Below are positions 1-12,200 of a DNA stretch of 64,000 bases, piece after piece. Position numbers and translations under genes: made by a program. This DNA is from Auanema rhodensis (Eukaryota > Nematoda > Chromadorea > Rhabditida > Rhabditidae): NCBI GenBank assembly GCA_964057225.1, contig OZ059899.1:14578501-14642500 (forward strand). The letters are read 5' to 3'. The notes under the pieces are model-generated. The model searched no databases. It was not told the DNA's origin and saw nothing but the letters and a program-made list of their open reading frames with translations. Position 1 is the stretch's first letter. Each line of letters opens with the position of its first letter.

Positions 1-264
1 TAAGTAGGGATGTTCAATTCTGGGCTAGAAAAAGTTTGAAATTCCATGAGAATATGCCATAAACTCATGACCTCTATGCTTCCTTCTCTCTCTCTATCTT
101 TCTCTCTGTCTCCCTCCTCTTTCTTTGATAAACCGATTGTGCTATCAACTAAGCTGTCATCTGAAAAAAGGTTTATCTTTTGATCTTACATGTTCCGCTC
201 CATTCTACAGCAACAGTCTTGTTTATTGAATTTTTCGTTCATTTCTGAATTTCTGCAATTGTAG

Positions 265-323
265 ACGACGCAGAAGATGACGTCAATCGACCACTTTTCT
301 TACACCTTCATTTGATGAATTAG
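265..323 (+). CDS. possible terminal coding exon of an upstream gene
   Basis: A candidate acceptor (TTGTAG, ending at 264) is followed by an open frame that reads an acidic run (DDAEDD), then a hydrophobic tail, and ends at TAG 321-323. If real, it would be the last exon of a gene whose body lies left of the window. The family is not recognised. Evidence is limited to the acceptor and the residue composition, and a chance frame is the main alternative. Confidence 0.12.
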
Positions 324-427
324 ATGCCGCTTTCTAATACAATAATCAAAAAATAGTCTGATAGCTTCTGTTGATCGAACCTTTTCGTTTGCATCATGCT
401 TTGTCAGAGTTTTCATCTTCGCGCAAC

Positions 428-567
428 ATGCTGAAAACCGGCAAAAATGGCCGGCTGACTGCTGTCTTCTGGCGTTCGCTCTCCATTCCGATCGTCCGTG
501 GACTTCATGATCAGTTGGCTAAACGTCTGTGCAGCCAGCAAAATCACTTAGTTTGTCATTCAGTCAG
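428..567 (+). CDS. possible first coding exon, unidentified
   Basis: ATG at 428 opens a 46-codon frame ending at a good donor (CAG/GTATGT at 567/568). The segment is clearly less AT-rich than its surroundings and encodes a basic peptide starting MLKTGKNGRLTAVFW. The opposite strand is also open across the same bases, so orientation is uncertain. No family is recognised and no partner exon was found. Confidence 0.15.
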
Positions 568-673
568 GTATGTGGATGTACATATCTGCACAAGATCACT
601 TCTTTAACAGTTTTTTTGTCTTCACATCGCTATCCTTTGTCTTGGTTTTTTCTAGTTCAATGACAGTTCTACC

Positions 674-735
674 GAGAGAGAGAGAGAGGGAGAGAGAGAC
701 AGACTGACAGAGAGGGAAGGAGAGAGAGAGAGAGA
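674..735 (+). repeat. imperfect (GA)n tract
   Basis: Interrupted GA dinucleotide repeat. It is one of only four purine-rich tracts on the + strand; most tracts in the flanks are CT on this strand. Confidence 0.85.
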
Positions 736-2025
736 AATTGGAGCTGTGCAATCAACAGCACATTTCCTTTCTTGCTTCCTATCCTATGTATATTCTTCTA
801 GAATTCTCATAAATATAATCAACAAGAATTGTTTTTCCGTCTTGAATCTACAACTACTACGTCTACTACGATTACTTCTCCTACAACTACTTCAATGATC
901 TCGTTTCCTATCGACCACACATAATCATAACATCATTAACCTGAAGTCTGATGTAATCTTAGATCACTGATTGTATTTGATTTTTCATTATTTCACATTT
1001 ATCGAAACTTGTTGTTTATATCACTTTACCGCTGATATATAGAAACGTTTTCTTATAACTTGTTTGTTTTTTTAAACTTTGGTCACCTGAAGTATGGTAT
1101 TAGAAAGCCATTTAGAAACGATTTAAATGTTTTTTAAAAAAATCCAATATGTAACTTTCATCACATGTCTTCAAAGTTTTGTCCTCTCGTACAATTTATT
1201 TGCTTCTCTTACGCTAGTGAACTTAGGTTTGAACTTTGGAAAACAGAAAGCAGATTTGCGAAATGCGCTCATCTTTCTGGGGAATTCCTTTGCTAGATAG
1301 CGGCAGCACAGAACATGTTTTGCATATTTCCTTTTCTGATTTCTCTCTCCACCTCTGTCTGCCTTTCTTAAAATTTCTCGTAATTTTGACCGCTTATCTG
1401 AATTCGTAATAGAACCACGTGCTTGGAAAGAAAAGAACAATAATGCTGTCTGTATCGAAAGGATAGAGAAAAGTAGAATAAGAGGGGGAGGGAGAAGGGG
1501 GAGAGATACAGAGAGACAGAGAGATAGCTGCATGCATGTAGTGGTGGTGATGATGATGCTAAGTGAATCTTCCTTATTCTTTCATCTTCCTCATCTTCAT
1601 GACTATAATCATTAAGATCTTCATTATTTTCCTTTTATGGTCTGCCAAAACGAGAACTAAGATTACTTCTCCGATACTCTACTGCTTCTTGCCTTTTTCT
1701 GGCACAAAATAGGGGGAGGAGGGGGAGTTGTCAGAGGAGGCGATAGATAATAGAGAGGTAAGATAGAGGGAAAAGAAGAAGACATAAAAGAATAGCTGAT
1801 AACGGTCTTGCAATCTTTCATCTGATTATGACTAGAATCTTTTCCCCATTCTTTGCCTCTTCTTTTCCTACTTTACCTTTAGTCCTCTTTCCTTTCCTTC
1901 TCCATTTCTTCCTCTTCTTCCTCTTCCTCGTCTTCATTTGTTTTGCATTTCTGTGATCGAATACAATTTTGTTCGAAAAGGGCAAAAAAGAATTCGGCCA
2001 TCTTCTCTTCGTTCCCCATTCTCGC

Positions 2026-2045
2026 CTCTCTCTCTCTCTCTCTCT
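2026..2045 (+). repeat. (CT)n microsatellite
   Basis: Nearly pure CT dinucleotide run. Confidence 0.85.
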
Positions 2046-2511
2046 TGCTCCGTAGTCTTCTTTGTATTCCTCCTCCCATCTGCTACAACTTATTTAACTT
2101 CTCTAAACTTCATCATATATGGTTAAGCATCCTATTTCAACTCGATACGTACAGTTAAACACTTCTAATCGAATAAATGGTGGCAATGGTGTTTTCTCTT
2201 TTCATTGATCCAGTTCAAAGTCAATGAGAGATATGTTTATATAGATTCTGAAGCACCCCTTTTACTGGCATCATCGTTACAATCAGTGTGTGATTGTCAT
2301 TGTAATCGTGATATACCTACTACTTTACTATCATTCCTATTATCGTAGTCATATAGTCTTTTTTGACATAAAATCAGTTATTTTTGAATTAATTGAGCTA
2401 ATACTCTTCTATCGGTTTTCCAATTTTTGTTTTTTAAAAAAATTTTAAAATTCGAATGTAATTTCATTTATTTCGTTGAATTTTTTGTACTTCATTCCTA
2501 ATTATTTTTGC

Positions 2512-2513
<2 letters not shown>

Positions 2514-2564
<51 letters not shown>
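2514..2564 (+). repeat. (CT)n microsatellite
   Basis: About 50 nt of CT dinucleotides with one TTT interruption near its left end. Confidence 0.9.
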
Positions 2565-2567
<3 letters not shown>

Positions 2568-5500
2568 TTTGCTCACAATCCTTCTCGAAACATTGCTCAA
2601 GTTCTTAATCATGTTTATTAGAAATTTCATCTTAAATCTACTTTTTATTTCTATTATTCCTATTTGTTTCACTATAATATTGTCAGATTTTAAACGAACG
2701 AATTGGATTTGATTGACTCATATGCAAATCTGCCATGTTTGCTTCTGAATTTTAACTTCTATGAACGTCAGTCTTTCGGATGACACGACCTATGGGCTTC
2801 TTATTCATCAACATAAATTCTGATGCCGTGTTGGGATTTCAATCCCTTACTTACTTCCATATATACGTTCCTACACATATGTTCATACACATGCAGACTC
2901 AATCAAGCCATGCCATGTACTCATTCTATAGTACTCTTACGCTCCGTCCTTTGTGATAATTCTTTTTATTTTTTCGAAACCATCATCTGGTTGACCTTTG
3001 ACTATCGTCAACAGGCAACACATCGGCCTTATTCTTCATGACTGAGTCTGTTTCTCTCCTTTTACAAGGAAGGACATGTTTTCTGATGACATCAGTCTCA
3101 ATCATCATCAGTCTCAGGCATGGCTGCAAGCCTCCTCCTCTTTTGCAGCATCAACTTCTGTCCAGTTGGTTCGTGCGGCGCTCATCTTCTCACTTCTGAT
3201 CGTTGTAGTGTTGTTGTGGTGATGATAGTGGCTGATGACAACAATGCTTTTCGATCTTTTATCATTCTTTCAACATGTGGCAAGTGAAGATAAATGGTCA
3301 TTTACTCTGATCACGTTCGTTATCATCATCTCTATCATCATCCCCATACCCATCACCATCAGTATCATGATCATCACATCAGTCTTCTAAATAATAGAAT
3401 GGTAAACTTAAATCATGAAGAGACGTTCAAAGTATGCATCGGTTAGAGTAAGTGCCTCATGACACATCTTCTCAACTGACACATGAGTTATACAGCTGCA
3501 AGTGTTTGTACAGAATGTTTCACTTCGTTGTCTTCATTCTTGTTGATTATCATTAACTCGCCAGATATTGTCCCTCAACTTTTTAATTTTTTAATTTTTT
3601 TTTTTCGAATGAAAGTCAGAGATATTTAATTTGTTTTTCACGTGAATAAGTGTACACGTGAATGATACGTTGTTTGGCGCTCATTGTTAGAGTTGCAACA
3701 GCAGTGAACGGTTTAGTTTTAGTTTCGTTAAATCCTTTCTTCTTTCTCTCTTTACTTCCTCTTGTCTCATACATTTCACAATGTTTCTTACAAATCAAAT
3801 CTTATGTCGAGAAAGCCGATTGCTGGAATCCTCTGTTATGAGCGTGTGTATGTGTGTGTGCATGAGTATGTGCATGCTTCAAACTTCGAGCTCTAAACAG
3901 CCTGCTCAACCATTAACTCAACTCCCTGCGCTTCCTTACACGTCATTCTTTTCTTCTTTTTTTCATCGAAAATTTTTGTTTTGCCATTTGCCGTTTTTTG
4001 CCTTTTTGATGTCCATGTCTTGCATATCTGCTTATGTCACCTCCTTCAGTTCTGTGTTCATTTTCTTGTAATAGATATCCATGTGATTCAAAATATTCGG
4101 AAAGATGTTGGACTCTCTTTCTAAGTTGAAATTTCGATGTTTCTGTTTGAAAAACTTTCACTCTACAGCTTGGTCTCTACTCTGAGAGCTGTTAGTAAGT
4201 AAGTAGCTTAATGACTTTGAAACGAATAAAATACGAGGTAGAAAGGCGAGAAGGAAAGAGAGAAACTTATAGAGAGAAATAGAGGAAAATAGAGAGAGAA
4301 AGGGAAAAGAATGTAGAAAAGCTGTACGAGAAGTAGGAAATTCCTTCCATCCGGTTGATGTTATGTTTCCATCTATGAACATGAAGTATGACCAACAAAT
4401 AGCCGTTTATCATGAAAAAAATTTATTTTTGAACTTGTATCAATACAAATCTTTTCTTCATTTCTCAATATTATAATACAAATCTAGAAAGTATTTTATC
4501 TATCTATCTATGTTTTTTTCTAATATCTCTATACATATGTCTACTATACATTATATTCTATTGTTTTGGTTTCTCTCTCTCTCTTCTTGCTCTATCTTCC
4601 ATCTCTCTCTATCTCTTTACTTTATCTCTCTCATTCTCTTCTCATCAGTATATCTCTTACCTTTCTATGCTCTTTAAAGATTTGAGGGAGGATGGATGAA
4701 TGATAACCAAAGATTGAGATATAGACGTGACACAGAAAAGAGAGAGAGACACACACACACACAGTTAGATATGTATAGAGAAAGAGGAAGAGGAAGAGAG
4801 AGGGAGAGAAGACCAGATAGACACAGAGCATTGAGCTATATGATCGGCAAACGATAGACACAACATAGATATATATACACAAGAAAGATTTTTCCATATT
4901 TCTTTTCGGCATACGTTTAAGCTCAGGCTGAATGAATGATGCTTCTGCTTCTCCTTTTCTCCCACATTCTTCTCTTCTCCTTGCGAGCGCTCCAACGTTC
5001 GCGTCGTTTTCGTTTCGTATATCGTTCATCTACCTTAGTTGTTCAGACTGTTGTTGATGTTAACATATAGCAGAATCCTTCATGTTTGCCATAAAAGCTT
5101 CAATTATCTTGTTTCTTCCACTAAAAGTTTCTCTGACTCCCTTTTCTCAACTAGTTACCATTTTCTTCCATTGCTTTCATTTACCCTTGTTTGATTTTTC
5201 CTTATCTATCGTTTGTCTTTCAGTTCTATCTACGCTTCGCAACCTAATTACACCAGCGTTTTCCGAGTCCTGCCTACGCTGTAGCTTCATAACAAAAATA
5301 GCGACATAAGGAAGGCTGTGTCTCTGTTCGCACTTTTGAACATTCATCGCGTCCTCTCTTTTTCTTTGAATATGTCTTTCTTTCAACTTCAGCACATGTG
5401 CGAGCTTTGTTTTTATAAAACGGAAGGACAGAAAATCTATGTCCCTGTGGTATGTTAGCATTCAGTTAAGCAATCCCATAACTCGCCTTAGGACATAGCC

Positions 5501-7799
5501 ATTTCGCGTATTTCCGTTCAGAACCAAAAAAAAGGACGACAGGCTGAAAGAGCCGCTCGCCATTCGGTTTTGACTATATCTATCTCTCTTTCTCTCTTTT
5601 TTCTTTCTTTTTCAATATGACATGCTATTCGAATGAAGTAGCACTGACTTCGCATAAAGCGACTCTATTGCTCTTACATGGATGAAAGCAGGATTTAAAC
5701 TAGAATGAGGCATCACAAACGTTATAGCTTAATTTCTCACTTTTTTTGGATTTTACACCCTCATATCACGATGCCAGCCTGAGCTGAAAAAAAAAAGAAG
5801 GAGAAGATATACGTTCGCCGGTCTATTTAGAAAGTTTTTGTGAGAAATGTGTATAGCACAAACCTCAATTGGAAAACTTGGGCAAAGGTCAGAAATTAAT
5901 TTTGATTGCGACGAAGAGAACAAAAATCCTAACTTAAAAATGAGGAAACTGGATCAAATGAGGAAGAAATTAGACAGCAGAATCGTCTCAAACCTCATTT
6001 CTTGCTCAGAATTAAGCTTATTTAACCTAGAATTCAGAATAAAAATATGAAAATTGAAATTATTCTTCAATTAGTTGTTTCATCCGTTTAATTCTTATTG
6101 CATCTATCCTACTAGTAGCCAGTCAATGAGAGAAAAGGAGAGAGAGATAGAGAGAGAGTGAGGGAATGCTCTCGATTTGCAAAGGCTGAGAAGGCCACCC
6201 GCTCCCAGCTCCACACACACACACACATATACACACATCAGCACACAGCTACTAGCTAGTCATTGTGTTGTCTCCAACCAACAGCCACACCAACCTATCT
6301 TCTCCGTCTCCTTCAAGCCACACATGGGATTTCGACCAGCTGCCCTGCGTGAGGACAGCATGGGCTCCTTTTCTTCGGAATCTTCTTCTTTTTCTTTTTC
6401 TCTTCATGCCCTTCTTTCTTATTTAAATAGACGATATGCGTACATGCTTTATCCCATTCTTTGTGTCCCTAACCAAGCATTTCTAACGGTTTTTCAATTA
6501 TTGTTCTCCAACTTTCCGCTTATTTCTTCTCATTTAAAACATCTAATAACCATTTGTTTCTTTGTCATTCCTATGTTTTCCCATTTACTCATCCCTGTCA
6601 CCATCAATGTCGTTCCAATTTGATGAGCTTCATACACCCAACTCTTGGTTCTTTGCGAGTTTGCCTTTCTATTGCTTAGCTAGCCTTCCCCTCCTCCTCC
6701 TCCCTCCCCCTTTCCTTCTCTCAACAACGCGTAATTTCTAGAATATTCGATTTAAATTTATCGGTTTTTGTCTTATTCGGTGCTCAAAGCAACACATCGC
6801 ACACACACTCGCTTACAACTACCACTTTCACCATCAAAAAGGAAAAGTTTTTACTTTCCACTATTTTATTTATATTTTTTTGTAAATTTTCCCACATTTT
6901 CTTGTTGTTTCTCCTAATATGTTCTCTCTTTCGCTTCTCTCTTTTTCTCTATCTCTCCCTCTATCCCTATGTACAGATCGTTACTTGCTCACTATCTTTA
7001 CCCTCATTGATTATTATTTTTTGACTCTGCGAGCCAATTTTTTAATTTATTATTGATTTTTTTCATTTGAGACAAGTACCTTCTGCTCCAAAAAGTGGCT
7101 CTGTACAGAAAGTAAATATCTTTTCTCCACTCTTTATTTGGAATGTTACTTGATGATGCTGAAGCTTGATACTTATGATGCATATCAAAATATATTTTAT
7201 TTCTGTTGTGTAATATCTTATACTTTGAAGTTTGTATTCATGCTCATGAAGTTGTAGCTACTATTACTGATGTTTATGTTGGTGATGATGAGGATGTCAC
7301 TGTTGTTACTTAACTGACCTGTTACTCTCATAATTTGCTATGTATTTTATTTATTCTACAAACATTTCATTCAATGGAAGTTTTTAGTCAAGTTTACAAA
7401 CTTCAAATCTCGTGATTTGATTCTCAAATATACTTTTCTAGGATGCAAACCTCCTATTCTTTCGTATTATCATCATCATCATCATCTGTTGTAAATGTTG
7501 AGACTACGGTCGCAAGCACATCATCATCATTATCGATTCATATGAATTTCCATATTAGGTTTTAAGTATTATCATCATCATATTCACCATATTTTCAAAT
7601 ACCGTTTCGAACTCTCTCTCACAATTGAATATACCAAATTACGAAAAGACTCTAGTTAGTTCCTTTCGATTGTATAACCGTTCGTTTCCATAGTTCATAC
7701 ATCTCTCTTTGCTTTTTTTAGTTATTTTTACTATTTTTGCACAGAAATGAACTTGTCCATTGTCGTAGCTCGCAGTATAAATTTTCTCGCACCCCTTTT

Positions 7800-7818
7800 T
7801 TCTCTCTCTCTCTCTCTT
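7800..7818 (+). repeat. (CT)n microsatellite
   Basis: Short CT run inside the pyrimidine-rich left flank. Confidence 0.8.
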
Positions 7819-9215
7819 CCTGCCACTCTCTCTTACTTCCTCTCCTATTCTCAGTCTTTTTCTTTCTATTGTGCTGTCTGTTTCTTTTTTCGCCCTTTCC
7901 ATCTTCTTGATTTGCTCTCCGTCATCGTATTTTATATTCTTCGTTTACTCTAACCTCTTCAATTCTATCGGTTTCTCACATTTCAGTCAGCTTTTCTCAT
8001 CCATTTTTATCATACTATTTCTGTCTGCTGTCCTTCCCCTCATCATCATCGTCATCATCCTACGCTCTTACGCAAGAGAGAGGGGGTTAGATTGAGGGGT
8101 ACCTGAGCTAATAGATGTAACCGCTTGAGTTTTTAACCCCACTTGTTTTACGTGTATTTTGCTATGAGATTATGAAAGAATGAGCCCTCGGCGATCTGTT
8201 TACATGCTGCTGTTGCTTGTGATCTTCTTGATCGCACTTTGTGCCATTCTCCTCATTGTGTTTTGTTTCACTGTTCGTATCTGCTGTTGTACTCACGCTT
8301 AACACACAGTGTTATCTCGACTATTTCCTGTGATTTTATTTGAATGACTTTTATCTGTGAAACGGGTTCGATTACATCATCACGAGGATGTTTCGTTCTC
8401 AACACGTTGCTTTCACTAGCTCTGTTAAACGTGTTTCCTTGATATATCCCCCTTGACAACAATAAATTTGCTTTTGCTATGTTCTGCCATTGGTTATGAA
8501 GGGATATAGAATGTGGTTAGTATTTCAAATTCTTCCCTTCCAACATATTACCAAATCTTCTTGAATCTAATTGCCTTATGGACCAAACTTCGATGAAAAG
8601 ATGCTGCATTAAGTTTAATGTTATTCTATGATTAAGAGACAATGATGTAACAACACGTTGAACATAGTCATGTCCACATTGTATTAGAAATGGAATACGA
8701 CCGCTCTTTAAAAATTACGAAATAAAAATGATTCATGCACGGAGCTCACGTGAAGATTTGCATGACGTGTTTCCGTTTGCCAGGTTAGAACAGTGAATCG
8801 AGAGTATCGTCTATCTCAGGATGATCATTGATCTGAGCATATTTTTTTTGTTTTTTAAATTCAAACTATTCTAATAGTTTGCAAATGTTTTTTCTTTGTG
8901 TCCACATCGAATGTTGTTATATTTATTCAGATAAAGCAATTTCCCGATTTGAAGTGTATTATAATTTTGTTTCTGTTCATATCTCTGTGTACAAATTTCC
9001 GTTTTTCATGTTCTGTTCAGAAAATGTTCGCACGTTTTTTCTACATTTTTCTATTTTATTTTCATTTTTTTTTAGAAAATTTTCACTTATAACTGCTCAT
9101 ATTCTAATTTTATCGTTCTCTTTGTCTCGTGCTGTCTTTATCTTTTTCATTCGCTATATCAATTCTGTACATATATTCACTTTTCAGTTCATTTTTTACT
9201 TTATGTGAATAACCC

Positions 9216-12200
9216 ATGGCTTTCCTTTCAACTATATTCTCACCCATAATATGGGTTGTTGCTTTTCTTTTCACTAATGTAAGTTTATATATATATAATT
9301 ATCTTATACGTTTTCTATTTCGATTCTTTTTACAGTGTTTAGCCATTATATTCTCCTTGTTAGCACTAGGATTAGGAGCATTTCTATTGTCATATTACCT
9401 CTACGGGTTCAATTCTCCAAAAAATAGCAACTACTCTCAGAAACCTTCACCAAGTAAGTTGCTTAGTTTAGAATTCTTTTATCTTTTTTTTCTAAAATCA
9501 AACATTCTTATTCACTTATTATACTCATTATGCTACTATTTATTCAGTTGCTGCTCGAAAAGTATCAACGATACACGAAAGTGAAGAGGAGACCGATCAT
9601 ATGAACCCAGCCGATACAACACAGGAGTTACGGCGGATGAGAAAACGAGATTGGGCTAAAAAACTTTATACTAGCTTTGTGGTATGTTACTGATACTTCT
9701 AATTTTGTGTCCAGTTGTCTAAGAATTCAAAGTCAAGCTTCTGTGTATCCAAGATTCCTCTTTTCCCATTCAGAAACAAATGAGATGAGATAGAGAGTTA
9801 AGAAGGTTGTTTCTTTTTTGTACTACGATTATCCTTTTGCCCATTATTCAGAAGCAAATAGAAAATTTCAATGAATTATTTCTTGTTCTATTCGATCACT
9901 ACGAGTCACTCTTACATTTCCTTTTTAGGCTGACGAAGGCCGACGCACACCTTCCGATGATTCTTCTGGTGATTCTTCTGAAGGACGTCGTAAAAAGCGA
10001 GACCTCCGTCGTCGTCATTCTACCGCTGGTCCACTTCAAATGGCCAGAGAGTTAGTAGCCATCGGCAATGAACTCTTTTTTAAGTACTTTGTTCCATTTC
10101 AGTTTAATTCGGAGAGGTAGCCGTGGGTATTTTCGGCAGTCATCTCTTCTGCGAGATCGGCTTCCCATGCCACCAATGGAATTTTTTGAGCCAACTGCAC
10201 TGCCAGAAATTCCTCAAAATCTCCAGCCAGAGATATTCTACATTCTTCACAATTTGAAGTCAGATTCCTACAATTTATTGTAATTCTGATTTGTTTTTTT
10301 TTCAGAATGTTAGAATTGCCAGCGGAATGGAAGTTGGATCCGCGTGAAATCGAAGTACGTGATTTCCAAAAAGGAGATTACATAGTAAAACCTGGCGAGC
10401 AAGATAATTCTATTTATGTATCTATAGAAGGAACTCTAGCTGTTTATATCAAAGTAGGATTACTTGTTTCCTCTGTGTGTTCAAACTAATATATTGTTTC
10501 AGCATATGGAGGGAAAAGAATATTTGGTCAAGAAAATTACTGCTGGTAATAGTTTCTTCTCCCTGTTATCTATGCTTGATATTCTTATGGTTTGTTAGAT
10601 TTGTGTTCTCTCTCTCACTGTCAATTCCAAATTTTAGAATGTTCCATCAGTTTTCCGAACAGTATCCTTGAAGGCTGCTGAACCTTGCAAAGTGGCCAAG
10701 TAAGAGACTCCATTAATGTTCATACATTCATATTTCTTTTCAGATTCCCTATTCTTAGTTTCCGTGATTCTTTCCATAAATATCCAGAGCAATGGACGAG
10801 ACCAATTCAAATTGTTATCACTCGGTTACTTCATGTCACTATGACCACACTTCATCAGTATATGGGATTAAGCTCTGAGCTTATGAAAAGAGTAAGCATA
10901 TATGATCATTTTCCAAAATTTTTTTCAATTTAAGAGAAGAGATATCAATGTTGATGATAAGCTTCGACAATTAGCTGCAGCACCTAAGACTAATGCTTCC
11001 ATAAAGAAGAATCGTCAACAAAGCCAAGATGGTTGGTATCTTTTGAACTTCCGACTTTATATTTATTTTCTTTCAGAACATACTGATATGCAAGTATTAG
11101 GAAAGAAATGGTTTGCTGAGCAACTTGAGCTTGGACAAGATGGTCTTCCTCTTCTTGAAGGAAAGGTATTGCTGTTTGAGAGAACCTAATTTTTGTTATT
11201 TCAAATATGCTTTAGGTTACCATCGAAAATTACGATGAGAATACTGTCATCGTAGAACAAGGCTCAGAAGAAGAGCAACTCATGCTTATTCTTACAGGTT
11301 CTCTGCGACTTATCCAGGTATTATCATTTAAAAATTTTAAAAATTTTACCATGTATTCTGAATTAACAAAATTTAGCGTTGTGAATGTTTCCAAAGTGAA
11401 GTAAGTCAGAATGTTTTAAGCATTCTCTAACGATGTTTGTTATCTGATGATTTGTCATTTTAACTTTGTTTCGTTTTTCTTTTGAAGAAAACTAATATTA
11501 AAAAGTATTTTCGACTGGTTGAAAGTGAATGCTAAACCTAATCTTGTGATTCTGAGTGTTCTTTTCAATATTTTATGATTTTAGGAGCCTTTGTTTGACG
11601 AAGAGCCTGACGAGGAAGATCAAACTGTTTCAAAATTAATGCCAAAGTAAGAGAATTTCTATTTTTATTTTTATTTTTCAATTAACTTACAGAGATCTGA
11701 TTGGTGGCTTACAGTTATTGACTAACGAACCATCTTTCTATACAGTAAAAACCTGTTCTAAATGTGTTATAGCTAAGATGTCCAAACAAGATTTCAATGA
11801 GTATGTTTCTAATGTCAAAAAACTTTTGTGATATAATGGGACATATTGTAGTTTACTTGAAAAGAGGCCTCAAGTTTACTTACCTGTAGCTCACTCAGTA
11901 TTGAGACGCCTATCGCCTTTCTTGCGTGGAGTTGATTTTGCACTTGATTGGGTTCTTGTTGATTCAGGACAAGCTGTGTACAGGTTTGTAGTATTAGATA
12001 CACAGTGAATACGTATGATTCCATGACTTGGTTACAGAGCTGGTGACAATGCTGATTCTCTCTACGTTGTACTCAGTGGACGTCTACGTTCCGTTGAGAA
12101 AAAGACAGTAGTTGAAGAATTTGGTAGAGGAGATGTATTAGGAATGGTGAGACAATTATCGACAGTCGTGCTAAGTGTTACGCCATTATCATTTAGATGG

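Larger units (their letters stand above)
1..9180. other. gene-poor, pyrimidine-rich left flank
   Basis: No gene can be assembled here. The + strand is dominated by T/C-rich DNA with (CT)n, (GA)n and TCATCA-type triplet repeats, and the long open frames in it translate to low-complexity Ser/Leu/Phe strings, so I read them as composition artefacts. Three short segments have splice-like borders and are listed separately (265-323, 428-567, and 1213-1292 on the minus strand). The stretch could be a large first intron or upstream region of the esterase gene at 9.2 kb, or simply intergenic. Confidence 0.6.

Noticed and set aside
6177..6623. 148-codon open frame on the + strand
   Set aside because: It does not begin at an ATG, its N-terminal part comes from a CA-repeat stretch, and the rest is T/C-rich low complexity.
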